From the NCBI RefSeq assembly GCF_008274825.1, contig NZ_CP030848.1, positions 4,339,618 to 4,403,617 of the forward strand: a stretch of 64,000 bases of DNA. Direction: 5' to 3'. Every line of letters starts with the position of its first letter. The first letter of the stretch is position 1. A model generated the notes under the pieces. It was not told the DNA's origin, did not search any database, and was given only the letters and a program-made list of their open reading frames with translations. Made by a program: the position numbers and the translations under genes. Below are positions 47,906-55,799 of this stretch, in pieces. Source of the DNA: Sphingobacterium hotanense. Its GTDB lineage: Bacteria > Bacteroidota > Bacteroidia > Sphingobacteriales > Sphingobacteriaceae.

Positions 47906-48268
47906 ATGAAACCGACAGATAGCGAAATGGAAATCTTACAAGTGCTTTGGAACAAGGGACAATCTAGTGTTCGTGAAGTATTTGAAAGTTTAGATAAGAA
48001 AGACGTTGGCTATACCACCATCTTAAAACTAATGCAAATTATGCATGATAAGGGCATGGTGGATAGAGATACTTCCTCAAAAACCCATTTATATACAGCG
48101 AAGATCAATAAAGAAGATACGCAAAATCAATTCCTTGATAAAATGATCGATACAGTGTACAATGGGTCGACGGCGCGTTTAGTGATGCAGGCTTTGGGAA
48201 ATGAGCGCACCAGCAAAAAGGAGATCGATGAGATAAAAGCATTTTTAAAAAATCTTGAAAACAATTAA
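47906..48268 (+). CDS. BlaI/MecI/CopY-family repressor
   Basis: A 120-residue repressor with an N-terminal winged helix domain (about 1-75: PTDSEMEILQVLWNKGQSSVREVFE, GYTTILKLMQIMHDKGMV) and a C-terminal dimerisation helix region. In the BlaI family, proteolysis by the partner BlaR1 lifts repression. The two matching palindromes in its own promoter indicate autoregulation. The BlaR1-like gene follows after 2 bp. Confidence 0.95.
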   Translation: MKPTDSEMEILQVLWNKGQSSVREVFESLDKKDVGYTTILKLMQIMHDKGMVDRDTSSKTHLYTAKINKEDTQNQFLDKMIDTVYNGSTARLVMQALGNERTSKKEIDEIKAFLKNLENN

Positions 48269-48270
48269 CC

Positions 48271-50022
48271 ATGGAAGCCTTAATCTATCAAATTACAACA
48301 GCGATCAGTTGGAGCATGCTCCACTCGCTATGGCTGGGAGCAATCCTTTATATAATGATATGCTTGACCATGATGGTCTTTCCGAAAATGCATGCGCGCG
48401 GGAAACATAACCTCGCCTTCCTCTTTCAGATTTTATTGACGGTGGGTTTTGCATGTAGCTTCATGTATTATTATCAAATTCCGTTTGAGCAAACGGACAG
48501 CCTACCGATAAACGTAGAAAACATGGCGAGTCATATCGGCTATATTTCGGAGAATCATTTTCAGCTGGAAAGCCTTTTCCCCTATCTCTTTTCTATCTAT
48601 ATTATAGGGATCCTCTTGCAGACCGCCCTCCTATTTAACAGCTTTCTCAAACTGCGCCGTCTTAAATACAAGAGTCTGCACGGTAGCCCACTAGCATGGC
48701 AGGCAAAATTTGAACGTGCGAAGGCCCTCTTGAATATTAAAGGATATGTTCCTTTATTCTTGTCGGAGCGTATTTCCGTTCCTATAACCATAGGCTTTTT
48801 CAAACCGGTCGTCTTATTTCCGTTCGCCTTTGCAAATATGATGGCGCTTGAGCAGGTAGAATCTATTCTACTGCACGAGCTCGCACATATCAAGCGTAAG
48901 GATTACTTATTGAATCTGATCAAGGTGACTATCGAAACCATCTTATTTTTTAATCCTTTTGTTTGGGCATTATCCAAAATTATGGAGCGCGAACGCGAGC
49001 ATGCCTGCGACGATATGGTACTTGAGCATGTAGAAAAGCCGATAACTTATGCACATGCTTTGGTTGAATTAGAAACCCTGCGCCAAGGAAATAGCCATCC
49101 ATTGAGCATGGCAGCCACAGGAAGAAATAGTTTATTCAAAAGAATTAAAAGAATCACCAAAATGGAAACAAATTACATCAGTGTAAAACAGCAGCTTATA
49201 GCGTTGTTAATTAGTTCTGTCGCGCTAATCACCGTTGCCTGGTTAGTTCCAAACAACGAAGCTAAAGCAGAAGAGGCCGAAGAAGTGCAATTGTTGGAAA
49301 TTCCAAAAGCATTGGCTGCTCTGCCTGCACTAGAACCACAGCAGGATACGACAAAAAAGAAAAAAAACAACCGCACCGTTATCACATCACACGGCACGCA
49401 CGATTCGATTAAACTACCGGCGGAAGTTCAGGCACATCTGGATGCATTAAACGCAGAATCGGCCTCTGTGAGCGAGTACTTCAAATCACCGGAATGGAAA
49501 AAACAGATGGAATCCATCCAATCCCAATCCAAGTCGATCAATGAATATTTCAATTCGCCAGAGTGGAAGCAGAAGGTTGCCGATTTGAATGCGAATGTAA
49601 AACGGCAGTTTGATTCTCCGGAATGGAAAGCAAAGGTGAAGAAGATGGCAGAATCGGGGGCCGATATGTCTAAATACTACGAATCGAAAGAATGGAAAGG
49701 GATAATGAAGTCTATCGAGGAACAGAGCAAAGAAATAGAGCAGTATTTTGATTCGCCGGAATGGCATGAAAAGATTGCCAAATTAGAGAAGGATGCTTCC
49801 AAGGTGGATCAGTATTTCAACTCGCCGGCATGGAAGGAGAAAATGAAAAAGATCGAAGACCATGGTAAGGAAATTGAGAAATACTTTGACTCGCCGGAGT
49901 GGAAAGCGAAAGTAAAGGCCGAAGAGGAATTGCGCAACAGTTCAGAATACAAAGAAATCGAGAAGAAATATAAAGAAGACCTGGATGCCTTGCGTAAGGA
50001 AAAAAATCCGGGAAAGAATTAG
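48271..50022 (+). CDS. BlaR1/M56-family membrane metalloprotease with SPEWK repeats
   Basis: A 583-residue sensor-protease. N-terminal transmembrane helices (about 12-35, 45-68, 100-125) surround the M56 peptidase domain with the zinc motif HELAH at 202-206 and a further helix near 305-325. The C-terminal part is not a penicillin-binding sensor as in staphylococcal BlaR1. Instead residues 330-400 are a low-complexity linker and 403-545 are seven repeats of Y/QF-x-SPEWK, at residues 403, 426, 446, 469, 492, 515 and 538, spaced 23 residues (once 20). They are predicted helical and should be in the periplasm. The signal it senses is not known. Confidence 0.92.
   Translation: MEALIYQITTAISWSMLHSLWLGAILYIMICLTMMVFPKMHARGKHNLAFLFQILLTVGFACSFMYYYQIPFEQTDSLPINVENMASHIGYISENHFQLESLFPYLFSIYIIGILLQTALLFNSFLKLRRLKYKSLHGSPLAWQAKFERAKALLNIKGYVPLFLSERISVPITIGFFKPVVLFPFAFANMMALEQVESILLHELAHIKRKDYLLNLIKVTIETILFFNPFVWALSKIMEREREHACDDMVLEHVEKPITYAHALVELETLRQGNSHPLSMAATGRNSLFKRIKRITKMETNYISVKQQLIALLISSVALITVAWLVPNNEAKAEEAEEVQLLEIPKALAALPALEPQQDTTKKKKNNRTVITSHGTHDSIKLPAEVQAHLDALNAESASVSEYFKSPEWKKQMESIQSQSKSINEYFNSPEWKQKVADLNANVKRQFDSPEWKAKVKKMAESGADMSKYYESKEWKGIMKSIEEQSKEIEQYFDSPEWHEKIAKLEKDASKVDQYFNSPAWKEKMKKIEDHGKEIEKYFDSPEWKAKVKAEEELRNSSEYKEIEKKYKEDLDALRKEKNPGKN
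49471..49911 (+). repeat. In-gene tandem repeats encoding SPEWK units
   Basis: Seven coding units of 69 bp (one of 60 bp) within the BlaR1-like gene, encoding F-x-SPEWK followed by a charged helix. The DNA of units has diverged, so they are old or under selection for the amino acid pattern. Confidence 0.8.
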
Positions 50023-50075
50023 CCCATCCTCATCCGAGGATACCCAATCAACTATCGTTGTTTAGTTTGTTTAGT

Positions 50076-50106
50076 AAGGAGCCCTCTCAAGGCTCCTTTA
50101 TTTGTT
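50076..50106 (+). terminator. Terminator of the blaI-blaR1 operon
   Basis: AAGGAGCC and GGCTCCTT pair around CTCTCAA, followed by a T-rich tail. Confidence 0.88.
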
Positions 50107-50193
50107 TAGGGATATCTCTATAAAGCAAAGACAATTCCTTAGTTAGGGGTTTAATAATTTTTGTATCATTGTAGGCGTAAAAGCTGGCATTGC

Positions 50194-50811
50194 ATGGATT
50201 TTATCTACTTTATTGACCTCTTAGGAACGATGGTCTTTGCGATTTCGGGTGCTATGGCGGCAAACCGAAAAGGTATAGATGTATTTGGAGCCACCTTTAT
50301 GGGCTTCGTGACTGCCATTGGTGGCGGTTCGCTTCGCGATGTATTTTTAAATATTCGTCCCGTTTGGGTTGAAGATGGTAATTATTTGATTGCGATCTTC
50401 GCCGGGGTAACCATATCCATCCTTTTCAATAAACGTTTAGACAGTTTCGCCCGCACCCTTTTCTTATTTGATGCGATCGGTATTGGTTTCTTTACGGTGG
50501 TAGGGGTTCAGAAGTCCTTAAGTTATGAAAGCAGCGCTATTGCTGCTGTAATGTTGGGTATGTTCTCAGCGAGTATGGGCGGTGTAATCCGGGATACCTT
50601 AATGAATGAGACGCCACTGATTCTGAGAAAAGAGATTTATGCTTCCGCATGCTTAGCAGGTGCCGTTTGCTATGTGCTATTGCAAATGACACCTATTTCG
50701 GAAAATATCAATGCTTTTGTGAGTGCGAGCATGGTTTTTATTATTCGCTTTCTATCGGTTCGCTATAATCTATCCCTTCCTTCGGTTCCTATGGTCGAGA
50801 AGGAAGAATAA
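50194..50811 (+). CDS. TRIC-like (UPF0126/YicG) membrane protein
   Basis: A 205-residue integral membrane protein with six to seven helices in two repeated halves, with GAMAANRKGIDVFGATFMGFVTAIGGGSLRD and the similar SASMGGVIRDTLMN in the second half. Bacterial members have been reported to form cation-conducting trimers; their role in cells is unclear. Starting at ATG 50194 gives MDFIYFIDLLGTMVFAISGA; the TTG at 50161 would add 11 residues before the first helix. Confidence 0.9.
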   Translation: MDFIYFIDLLGTMVFAISGAMAANRKGIDVFGATFMGFVTAIGGGSLRDVFLNIRPVWVEDGNYLIAIFAGVTISILFNKRLDSFARTLFLFDAIGIGFFTVVGVQKSLSYESSAIAAVMLGMFSASMGGVIRDTLMNETPLILRKEIYASACLAGAVCYVLLQMTPISENINAFVSASMVFIIRFLSVRYNLSLPSVPMVEKEE

Positions 50812-50832
50812 GGTTTAAGGTTCTCAGTTCCT

Positions 50833-51905
50833 TTATGGCAAGATAAAGTCTGTCCATGTTGCGATTTTTTGGGAATCATCATTGCTCAATTGCTTATACC
50901 AGTTACTTCCAGTTCCAACATATCGCCCAGCTTTCAGCACAATTGTATGGCCTGCAGATACTTCAGCGGTCAAGCCTTTCACGTCTTCAGCGACTTGGGT
51001 AAATCGGAAAGACTCCTTTGGCCCCGCAATTCCCATCTGCCCTTGGTGGTTGGAGCCTGAAGCCCAAAGTGTGCCATTCGTTTTTAGGAAATATGAGTAG
51101 AAATTGTTTGGGTAAACATTCGCCACTTGCTCGCCGACCTTGTGTGGGTAAGTCGGGTCTTGACTTTTCAAGCCAATTCCTTGCACACCGTTCGCATTTC
51201 CTCCAAAACTCCACGCCTCATCTTTATTATTAATCATCATCACATTATTCCCTCTAGCACGCACTAATTTAATCTGATTGGCTACTTTCTTGAACGTAAG
51301 TTGGTTTCCGTCGGTCTTATAACCTAACTTACCGTATAAATCATCACCCGCAGACCATAAGGTCGAATCCGTTTTCAAAAGCTAGATATTAGAGAAGCCT
51401 GTAGCAATCTGTGACACATTAGAAGCGATCTTGGTCAATGGAAGTTTGTCATACGTTCTGGAACCTATCCCAAATTCTCCGTGCCCGTTTTGACCAAAGC
51501 CCCAAACTGTACCATCAGTCTTTAAAATAGCAACAAAGTAATTCTCTGCCGAAATGTCTATGGCACCAATCGCAATTTTCTCAAGTGGTTTATTATCTTT
51601 CACATCCGCTAAATCTTCGACATAGTATCTATCAGATCCCCATACAAGTTGCCTTCAACTTTCTTCACATTTTGTTCAATCAATTTATAGCCTTTGTCCT
51701 TCGTCCCTACTTCTGCAGTAAAAATGCCCCCGCGCGCCCAATGCGAATTATCTGGTTTTATGACATAGGTTACATCGTCTATCGCATAAACCCGCAACTG
51801 GTTCACGCCTACTCCCCATTCATAATCAGGTTCATCTTTATCTTTTTTACAAGCCGACAGTAGACATGAGCAAAGCAATCCAAATAATAAGTGATATCTT
51901 TTCAG
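50833..51905 (-). pseudogene. RCC1-like lipoprotein gene, broken
   Basis: Three reading frame pieces make one RCC1-type beta-propeller lipoprotein of about 350 residues. Piece one starts at about 51905 with the would-be signal LLFGLLCSCLLSAC, but its first codon is CTG where an ATG is expected. After residue about 95 it shifts frame near 51630-51640 (a missing base before TATGGGG; the next frame continues VWGSDRYYVEDLADVKDN). It then meets an in-frame TAG at 51379-51381 within GFSNI*LLKTD, and continues open to the stop at 50833. The later frames carry repeats such as VAILKTDGTVWGFGQNGHGEFG and LWASGSNHQGQMG. With two or three lesions it is most likely not functional, unless the sequence itself has errors. 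Confidence 0.8.
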
Positions 51906-51961
51906 GGTATCTGGTTTTGAGTTCGATAATCTTTAACGACTCAAATGAAGTAAAATAAAAC

Positions 51962-51977
51962 GGTAAAGGAAGGATGG
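51962..51977. repeat. Degenerate half of the palindromic dispersed repeat
   Basis: GGTAAAGGAAGGATGG resembles the GGAAAGGAAGGATT arm of copies A and B but has no matching opposite arm nearby. Confidence 0.35.
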
Positions 51978-52047
51978 TTGGACGGTAGGTCGAGCGGAAT
52001 TATATAATTGCAATAGCGATTATTAATCTTTAAGTGGCTTTAAGTAG

Positions 52048-52077
52048 AAAGAGCCGCAAAATTGTTGCGGCTCTTTT
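52048..52077. terminator. Terminator between the RCC1-like pseudogene region and def
   Basis: AAAGAGCCGCAA and TTGCGGCTCTTT pair around AATTG or similar, with A-run left and T-run right, so it can act on both strands. It would end the def transcript. Confidence 0.9.
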
Positions 52078-52121
52078 GTGATTCTATATAAGTTGTGTTT
52101 CAGCGATCTGCTGTAACGATT

Positions 52122-52709
52122 TTATCTACCCTTCTTCATTAATGGGAAAGACATTTTGTAAGAAACGCGAACTTGCCCCTTAGAGATGGAGTCTAGTTTA
52201 CCCTTCAACATCGCCTTTTTTAATGGACTAAGCTTGTCGATAAATAGCTTTCCTTCGATATGGTCGTACTCATGCTGAACAACACGAGCAGCAAGCCCGG
52301 TTAACTCTTCTTCTTGCTCTTCGAAGTTCTCGTCCAAGTAATTGATAATGACATTCTCTTGGCGCATCACTTCCTCATTGATATGCGGAATACTTAAGCA
52401 ACCTTCACTAAACGCCCATTTATTGCCTGACTCTTCCACCAAAATAGGGTTGATGAATACCCGTTTAAAGTCTTTTGCAGTAGGGTCCCCTGGTCCATCT
52501 TCGTCATCCTCACCAAACGGAGACGCATCGATTACGAATAAACGGATAGGAAGGCCCACTTGTGGTGCTGCGATTCCTACGCCATTTGCCGCGTACATGG
52601 TTTCGAACATGTTGGCGATTGTCTCTTTCAAATTTGGATAATCCTCATCAATCTCTTCGGTTTTCTTCCTCAAAACCGGATCTCCATATGCAACTATAGG
52701 TAACTTCAT
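52122..52709 (-). CDS. def: Peptide deformylase
   Basis: A 195-residue enzyme that removes the N-formyl group from new proteins. All three motifs are present: GVGIAAPQVG, EGCLSIP and HEYDH (metal ligands Cys, His, His). Start at ATG 52709 gives MKLPIVAYGDPVLRK, the usual N-terminus; the 7-residue upstream extension is rejected. Typical Bacteroidota type 1 length. Confidence 0.97.
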   Translation of the reverse strand: MKLPIVAYGDPVLRKKTEEIDEDYPNLKETIANMFETMYAANGVGIAAPQVGLPIRLFVIDASPFGEDDEDGPGDPTAKDFKRVFINPILVEESGNKWAFSEGCLSIPHINEEVMRQENVIINYLDENFEEQEEELTGLAARVVQHEYDHIEGKLFIDKLSPLKKAMLKGKLDSISKGQVRVSYKMSFPLMKKGR

Positions 52710-52775
52710 CTGAATAATTTTACGGTACAAAGTTATTAATAATTTAGGATTGCCACATATTGTTGTTAAATAGAG

Positions 52776-52783
52776 TAATTTTG
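52776..52783 (+). promoter_or_regulatory. Promoter -7 element 4 bp before the next ATG
   Basis: TAATTTTG matches TAnnTTTG and ends four bases before the ATG at 52788. A TTG at 52750-52752 is 23 bp upstream. The mRNA should be leaderless or nearly so. Confidence 0.5.
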
Positions 52784-52787
52784 GCGC

Positions 52788-53558
52788 ATGGCAAACGCTG
52801 GTATGATCGGACTGTTGAACTTCATTGGTTATGGGCTAAAGCTCAGCCCGGCGATGACGGAATATGCTAACTATACGCTCATTACAGCGGAGGGAATGGG
52901 CTTTGCGATACATTATTATACAGATGTTTCACAAGGAACGATCGCCGGTTCGGGCGAAAAGACAATCCATATTTCCGAAGATCAGCTACGTCGCGATGCG
53001 AAAAAGATATACAACCGCCTGAAGGTGCAAGCGGGGCGAGCGGAAAAGGTCTATGCCCGTTCGACTGTAGCGGTTAGGATTGATAAGCGCATTGCTCTGG
53101 GTTTTCTAAAAGACCATCATTTGCAGGTAGCACTGCCGGGCAAATATCGCTACGGCCTATATCATCAGGGAGAACTGGTTTCCCTTGCTGTGTTTAGTGG
53201 CGGCCGACGAATGCACAATAAAACAGAAGATTACCGATCGTTTGAATTGATTCGATTTTGCCATAAAAGCGATATCGTCGTGATTGGCGGTCTTTCTAAA
53301 CTGATTCAGGCATTCATCAAAGATTTTAAACCGAGCGATATCATGACTTACGTCGATGCGGATTGGACACAGGATTCCAGTTTGCAGAAGATAGGTTTTC
53401 AAGTAGATAAGACCCTTCCCGGACAACGATTCTGGATTACTCCCAACCAGCAAATCCCCATATTGGCGGATGAGGAGCTATCTGCATTAAAGGAAAAGTA
53501 TCCAGAGGGCTATTTGCACTATAGCAGCGGGAGCACAAAATTGATTCTATCGCTGTAA
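52788..53558 (+). CDS. Unassigned cytoplasmic protein with acetyltransferase-like C-terminal half
   Basis: A 256-residue protein I cannot name. Residues about 95-235 show the pattern ALPGKYRYGLYHQGELVSLAVFSGG, SFELIRFCHKSDIVVIGGLSKLIQAFI and MTYVDADWTQDSSLQKIGFQ. This resembles phage and plasmid proteins with a Mom/GNAT-like domain (loop before a D-x-RW-like motif, then GF). That comparison is from memory and uncertain. No signal peptide. It stands alone between def and an oxidoreductase gene. Confidence 0.65.
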   Translation: MANAGMIGLLNFIGYGLKLSPAMTEYANYTLITAEGMGFAIHYYTDVSQGTIAGSGEKTIHISEDQLRRDAKKIYNRLKVQAGRAEKVYARSTVAVRIDKRIALGFLKDHHLQVALPGKYRYGLYHQGELVSLAVFSGGRRMHNKTEDYRSFELIRFCHKSDIVVIGGLSKLIQAFIKDFKPSDIMTYVDADWTQDSSLQKIGFQVDKTLPGQRFWITPNQQIPILADEELSALKEKYPEGYLHYSSGSTKLILSL

Positions 53559-53612
53559 TTCCTTTAGGATTTTACTATATTTAATCTTTAATCAATCGAA
53601 ATACACTCATTT

Positions 53613-54785
53613 ATGAAACGAAAACTTCGCATGGGCATGGTCGGTGGTGGAAATGACGCGTTTATAGGCGCCGTTCACCGCATTGCAGCCTTTATGGATG
53701 GAAAAATAGAATTAGTATGTGGTTCTTTCAGCGTTAATCCCGAGATTTCTTTGCAGTCTGCAAGAGATTTATTTGTCGCTGAAGACCGTGTTTATGCAAC
53801 ATACGAAGAGATGATCGAGAAGGAAGCGCAGTTGCCGGAAGGCGAGCGTATGGACTTCGTAACGATCGTTACGCCTAACTTCTTACACTTTGCTCCTGCA
53901 AAACTGGCTTTAGAAAATGGCTTTGACGTTGTTGTCGAGAAGCCGATGACTGTATCTTTAGAAGAGGCACAGGAGCTTCAGGCTGTTGTTGAGCGCACAG
54001 GTCGCACCTTATGTTTGACCCATACTTACTCAGGGTATCCGATGGTAAAACAGGCGAAGGCGATGGTGAAAGAAGGGCACTTCGGCAAGATCCGCAAGAT
54101 TGTTGTCGAGTATCCGCAGGGTTGGTTAAGCCGCTTGAGCGAGCGTGAGGGCAATGCTGGGGCTGCATGGCGCGCAGATCCGAAGCGTTCGGGCAAGTCT
54201 TTAGTAATGGGCGATATCGGTACACATGCCGCGCATTTAGCAGAATATGTTACGGGATTGAAGATTCAAGAGGTTTGTGCAGATCTGACAACATTCGTTG
54301 AAGGCAGATTATTGGACGATGATGGTTCGGTATTATTGCGTTTTGAGGATGGAGCAAAGGGTGTTTTGATGGCATCGCAGATTTCTGCGGGTGAAGAAAA
54401 TGCTGTTCGCATTCGTGTATATGGCGAAAAAGGTGGATTGGAATGGGCGAATGAAGATCCTAATAACTTAATCGTTAAGATGCTGGATCAGCCTAGACAG
54501 TTATACCGCACGGGTAATGCGTATGCTGCTCCATTTACATTAAGCAGCTTTGCGACACATAATACGCGTATTCCTGCAGGGCATCCGGAAGGATTATTGG
54601 AGTCTTTTGCAAACATTTACCGTAACTTTGCATTAACTGTATCGGGTAAGAAAGAAGGTGTAACGCCATCTGCTGAAGCGCAGGACTTTCCGAATGTTTA
54701 CGACGGTGTGCGCGGAATGGCCTTCATCGATACGGTGGTAAAAAGCAACGATAGCAACGAGAAATGGACAAAATTTGTGATCTAA
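53613..54785 (+). CDS. Gfo/Idh/MocA-family oxidoreductase
   Basis: A 390-residue NAD(P)-dependent oxidoreductase. The Rossmann motif GMVGGGNDAFIGAVHR begins at residue 8, VVVEKPMTVSLEEA contains the conserved Glu-Lys-Pro, and the C-terminal domain has GDIGTHAAHLAEYV. It is one of the sugar dehydrogenase-like members; the substrate is not determined. Its last 22 bp overlap the start of miaA, so the two are cotranscribed, an unexpected pairing. Confidence 0.92.
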   Translation: MKRKLRMGMVGGGNDAFIGAVHRIAAFMDGKIELVCGSFSVNPEISLQSARDLFVAEDRVYATYEEMIEKEAQLPEGERMDFVTIVTPNFLHFAPAKLALENGFDVVVEKPMTVSLEEAQELQAVVERTGRTLCLTHTYSGYPMVKQAKAMVKEGHFGKIRKIVVEYPQGWLSRLSEREGNAGAAWRADPKRSGKSLVMGDIGTHAAHLAEYVTGLKIQEVCADLTTFVEGRLLDDDGSVLLRFEDGAKGVLMASQISAGEENAVRIRVYGEKGGLEWANEDPNNLIVKMLDQPRQLYRTGNAYAAPFTLSSFATHNTRIPAGHPEGLLESFANIYRNFALTVSGKKEGVTPSAEAQDFPNVYDGVRGMAFIDTVVKSNDSNEKWTKFVI

Positions 54786-55699
54786 AGACGACACAAGACA
54801 TTGTAAAATACATTAATCGGGCGAAAGAAACACTTTCGCCTGATTTGCTTTTGATTCTCATCGGACCTACAGCTTCCGGCAAAACGAAGTTAGCCGTCGA
54901 ACTGGCAAAGGCACTCGATGGGGAAATTATCTCTGCCGACTCGAGGCAGGTGTACCAAGGATTAGATATCGGAACGGGCAAAGATTTGAAAGAATATGAC
55001 GGCATCCCCTATCATCTTATTGATATCGCACCTCCGACAACGCAATATTCGGTTAAGGAATTCGTAAAAGATTTTGATATCGCTTATCAGGATATCATCC
55101 GTAGAGGGAAGCTTCCGATACTCTGCGGCGGAACGGGGTCTTATGTTCAAACGCTATTACAGCCTCAGCCCTATAGCTCGATTCCGAAAGACGATACATT
55201 CCATGTGGAACATGCTGCATTCACGAAAGCGGAGCTCATCGATAAAATCAAAGCTGAGGAAATCCCATCCGACTTTCAGATTGATTGGGATAGCCACAAC
55301 CGATTAATAAGAGCCTTAGAAATCATCCGCTACCTAGAGACAAACGAGCTACCAATAGACTCAGCAAATAAACAATACCCATACCTTATCATGGCATTAA
55401 ATCCTTCATTGGAAACTCGACGAGGCCGAATCGATAAGCGCTTGTCGGCAAGGATGGAAGAGGGTTTAATTCCGGAGGTTCAGGGTTTATTGGAAAGCGG
55501 TCTTAGCCATGATCAATTGCAATGGTTTGGATTGGAATACAAGTATGCTTCCTATTACCTATTAGGCAAGCTAACGTTGGAGGAATTCCATGATAAGCTT
55601 CGGACAGAAATCCATCGCTTTGCAAAGCGACAGATGACTTATTTTCGCAAAATGGAGAAAGACGGGCTAGCAATCCACTGGCTTGTTAATTATCGGTAA
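54764..55699 (+). CDS. miaA: tRNA dimethylallyltransferase MiaA
   Basis: A 311-residue prenyltransferase that modifies A37 of tRNAs reading codons that start with U. The P-loop GPTASGKT (about 33-40), DSRQVYQGLDIGTGK and GGTGSYVQTLL are clear, and the C-terminal half has the tRNA-binding core. The first ATG in this frame lies inside the upstream gene, giving a 22-bp overlap; no later start fits better because the P-loop is near the N-terminus. It has a terminator-bounded end. Confidence 0.95.
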   Translation: MDKICDLKTTQDIVKYINRAKETLSPDLLLILIGPTASGKTKLAVELAKALDGEIISADSRQVYQGLDIGTGKDLKEYDGIPYHLIDIAPPTTQYSVKEFVKDFDIAYQDIIRRGKLPILCGGTGSYVQTLLQPQPYSSIPKDDTFHVEHAAFTKAELIDKIKAEEIPSDFQIDWDSHNRLIRALEIIRYLETNELPIDSANKQYPYLIMALNPSLETRRGRIDKRLSARMEEGLIPEVQGLLESGLSHDQLQWFGLEYKYASYYLLGKLTLEEFHDKLRTEIHRFAKRQMTYFRKMEKDGLAIHWLVNYR

Positions 55700-55771
55700 A
55701 ACCTACTCATTCAGCGGCTTATTGATTATTTTTAGACTAACCAAACACAGTCATTGGAATTTTAAAAAACG

Positions 55772-55799
55772 AAAAGAGGCGACCTAGGTCGCCTCTTTT
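55772..55799. terminator. Perfect bidirectional terminator between miaA and rng
   Basis: AAAAGAGGCGAC-CTAG-GTCGCCTCTTTT is a fully symmetric 28-bp sequence that lies between convergent genes, with T-tail in both directions. It overlaps the rng stop by 2 bp. Confidence 0.93.

Noticed and set aside
49471..49911. Regularly spaced repeats that look like a CRISPR array at first sight.
   Set aside because: Spacing is 69 or 60 bp in one open frame, units encode a consistent peptide, and there are no near-identical direct repeats or cas genes.
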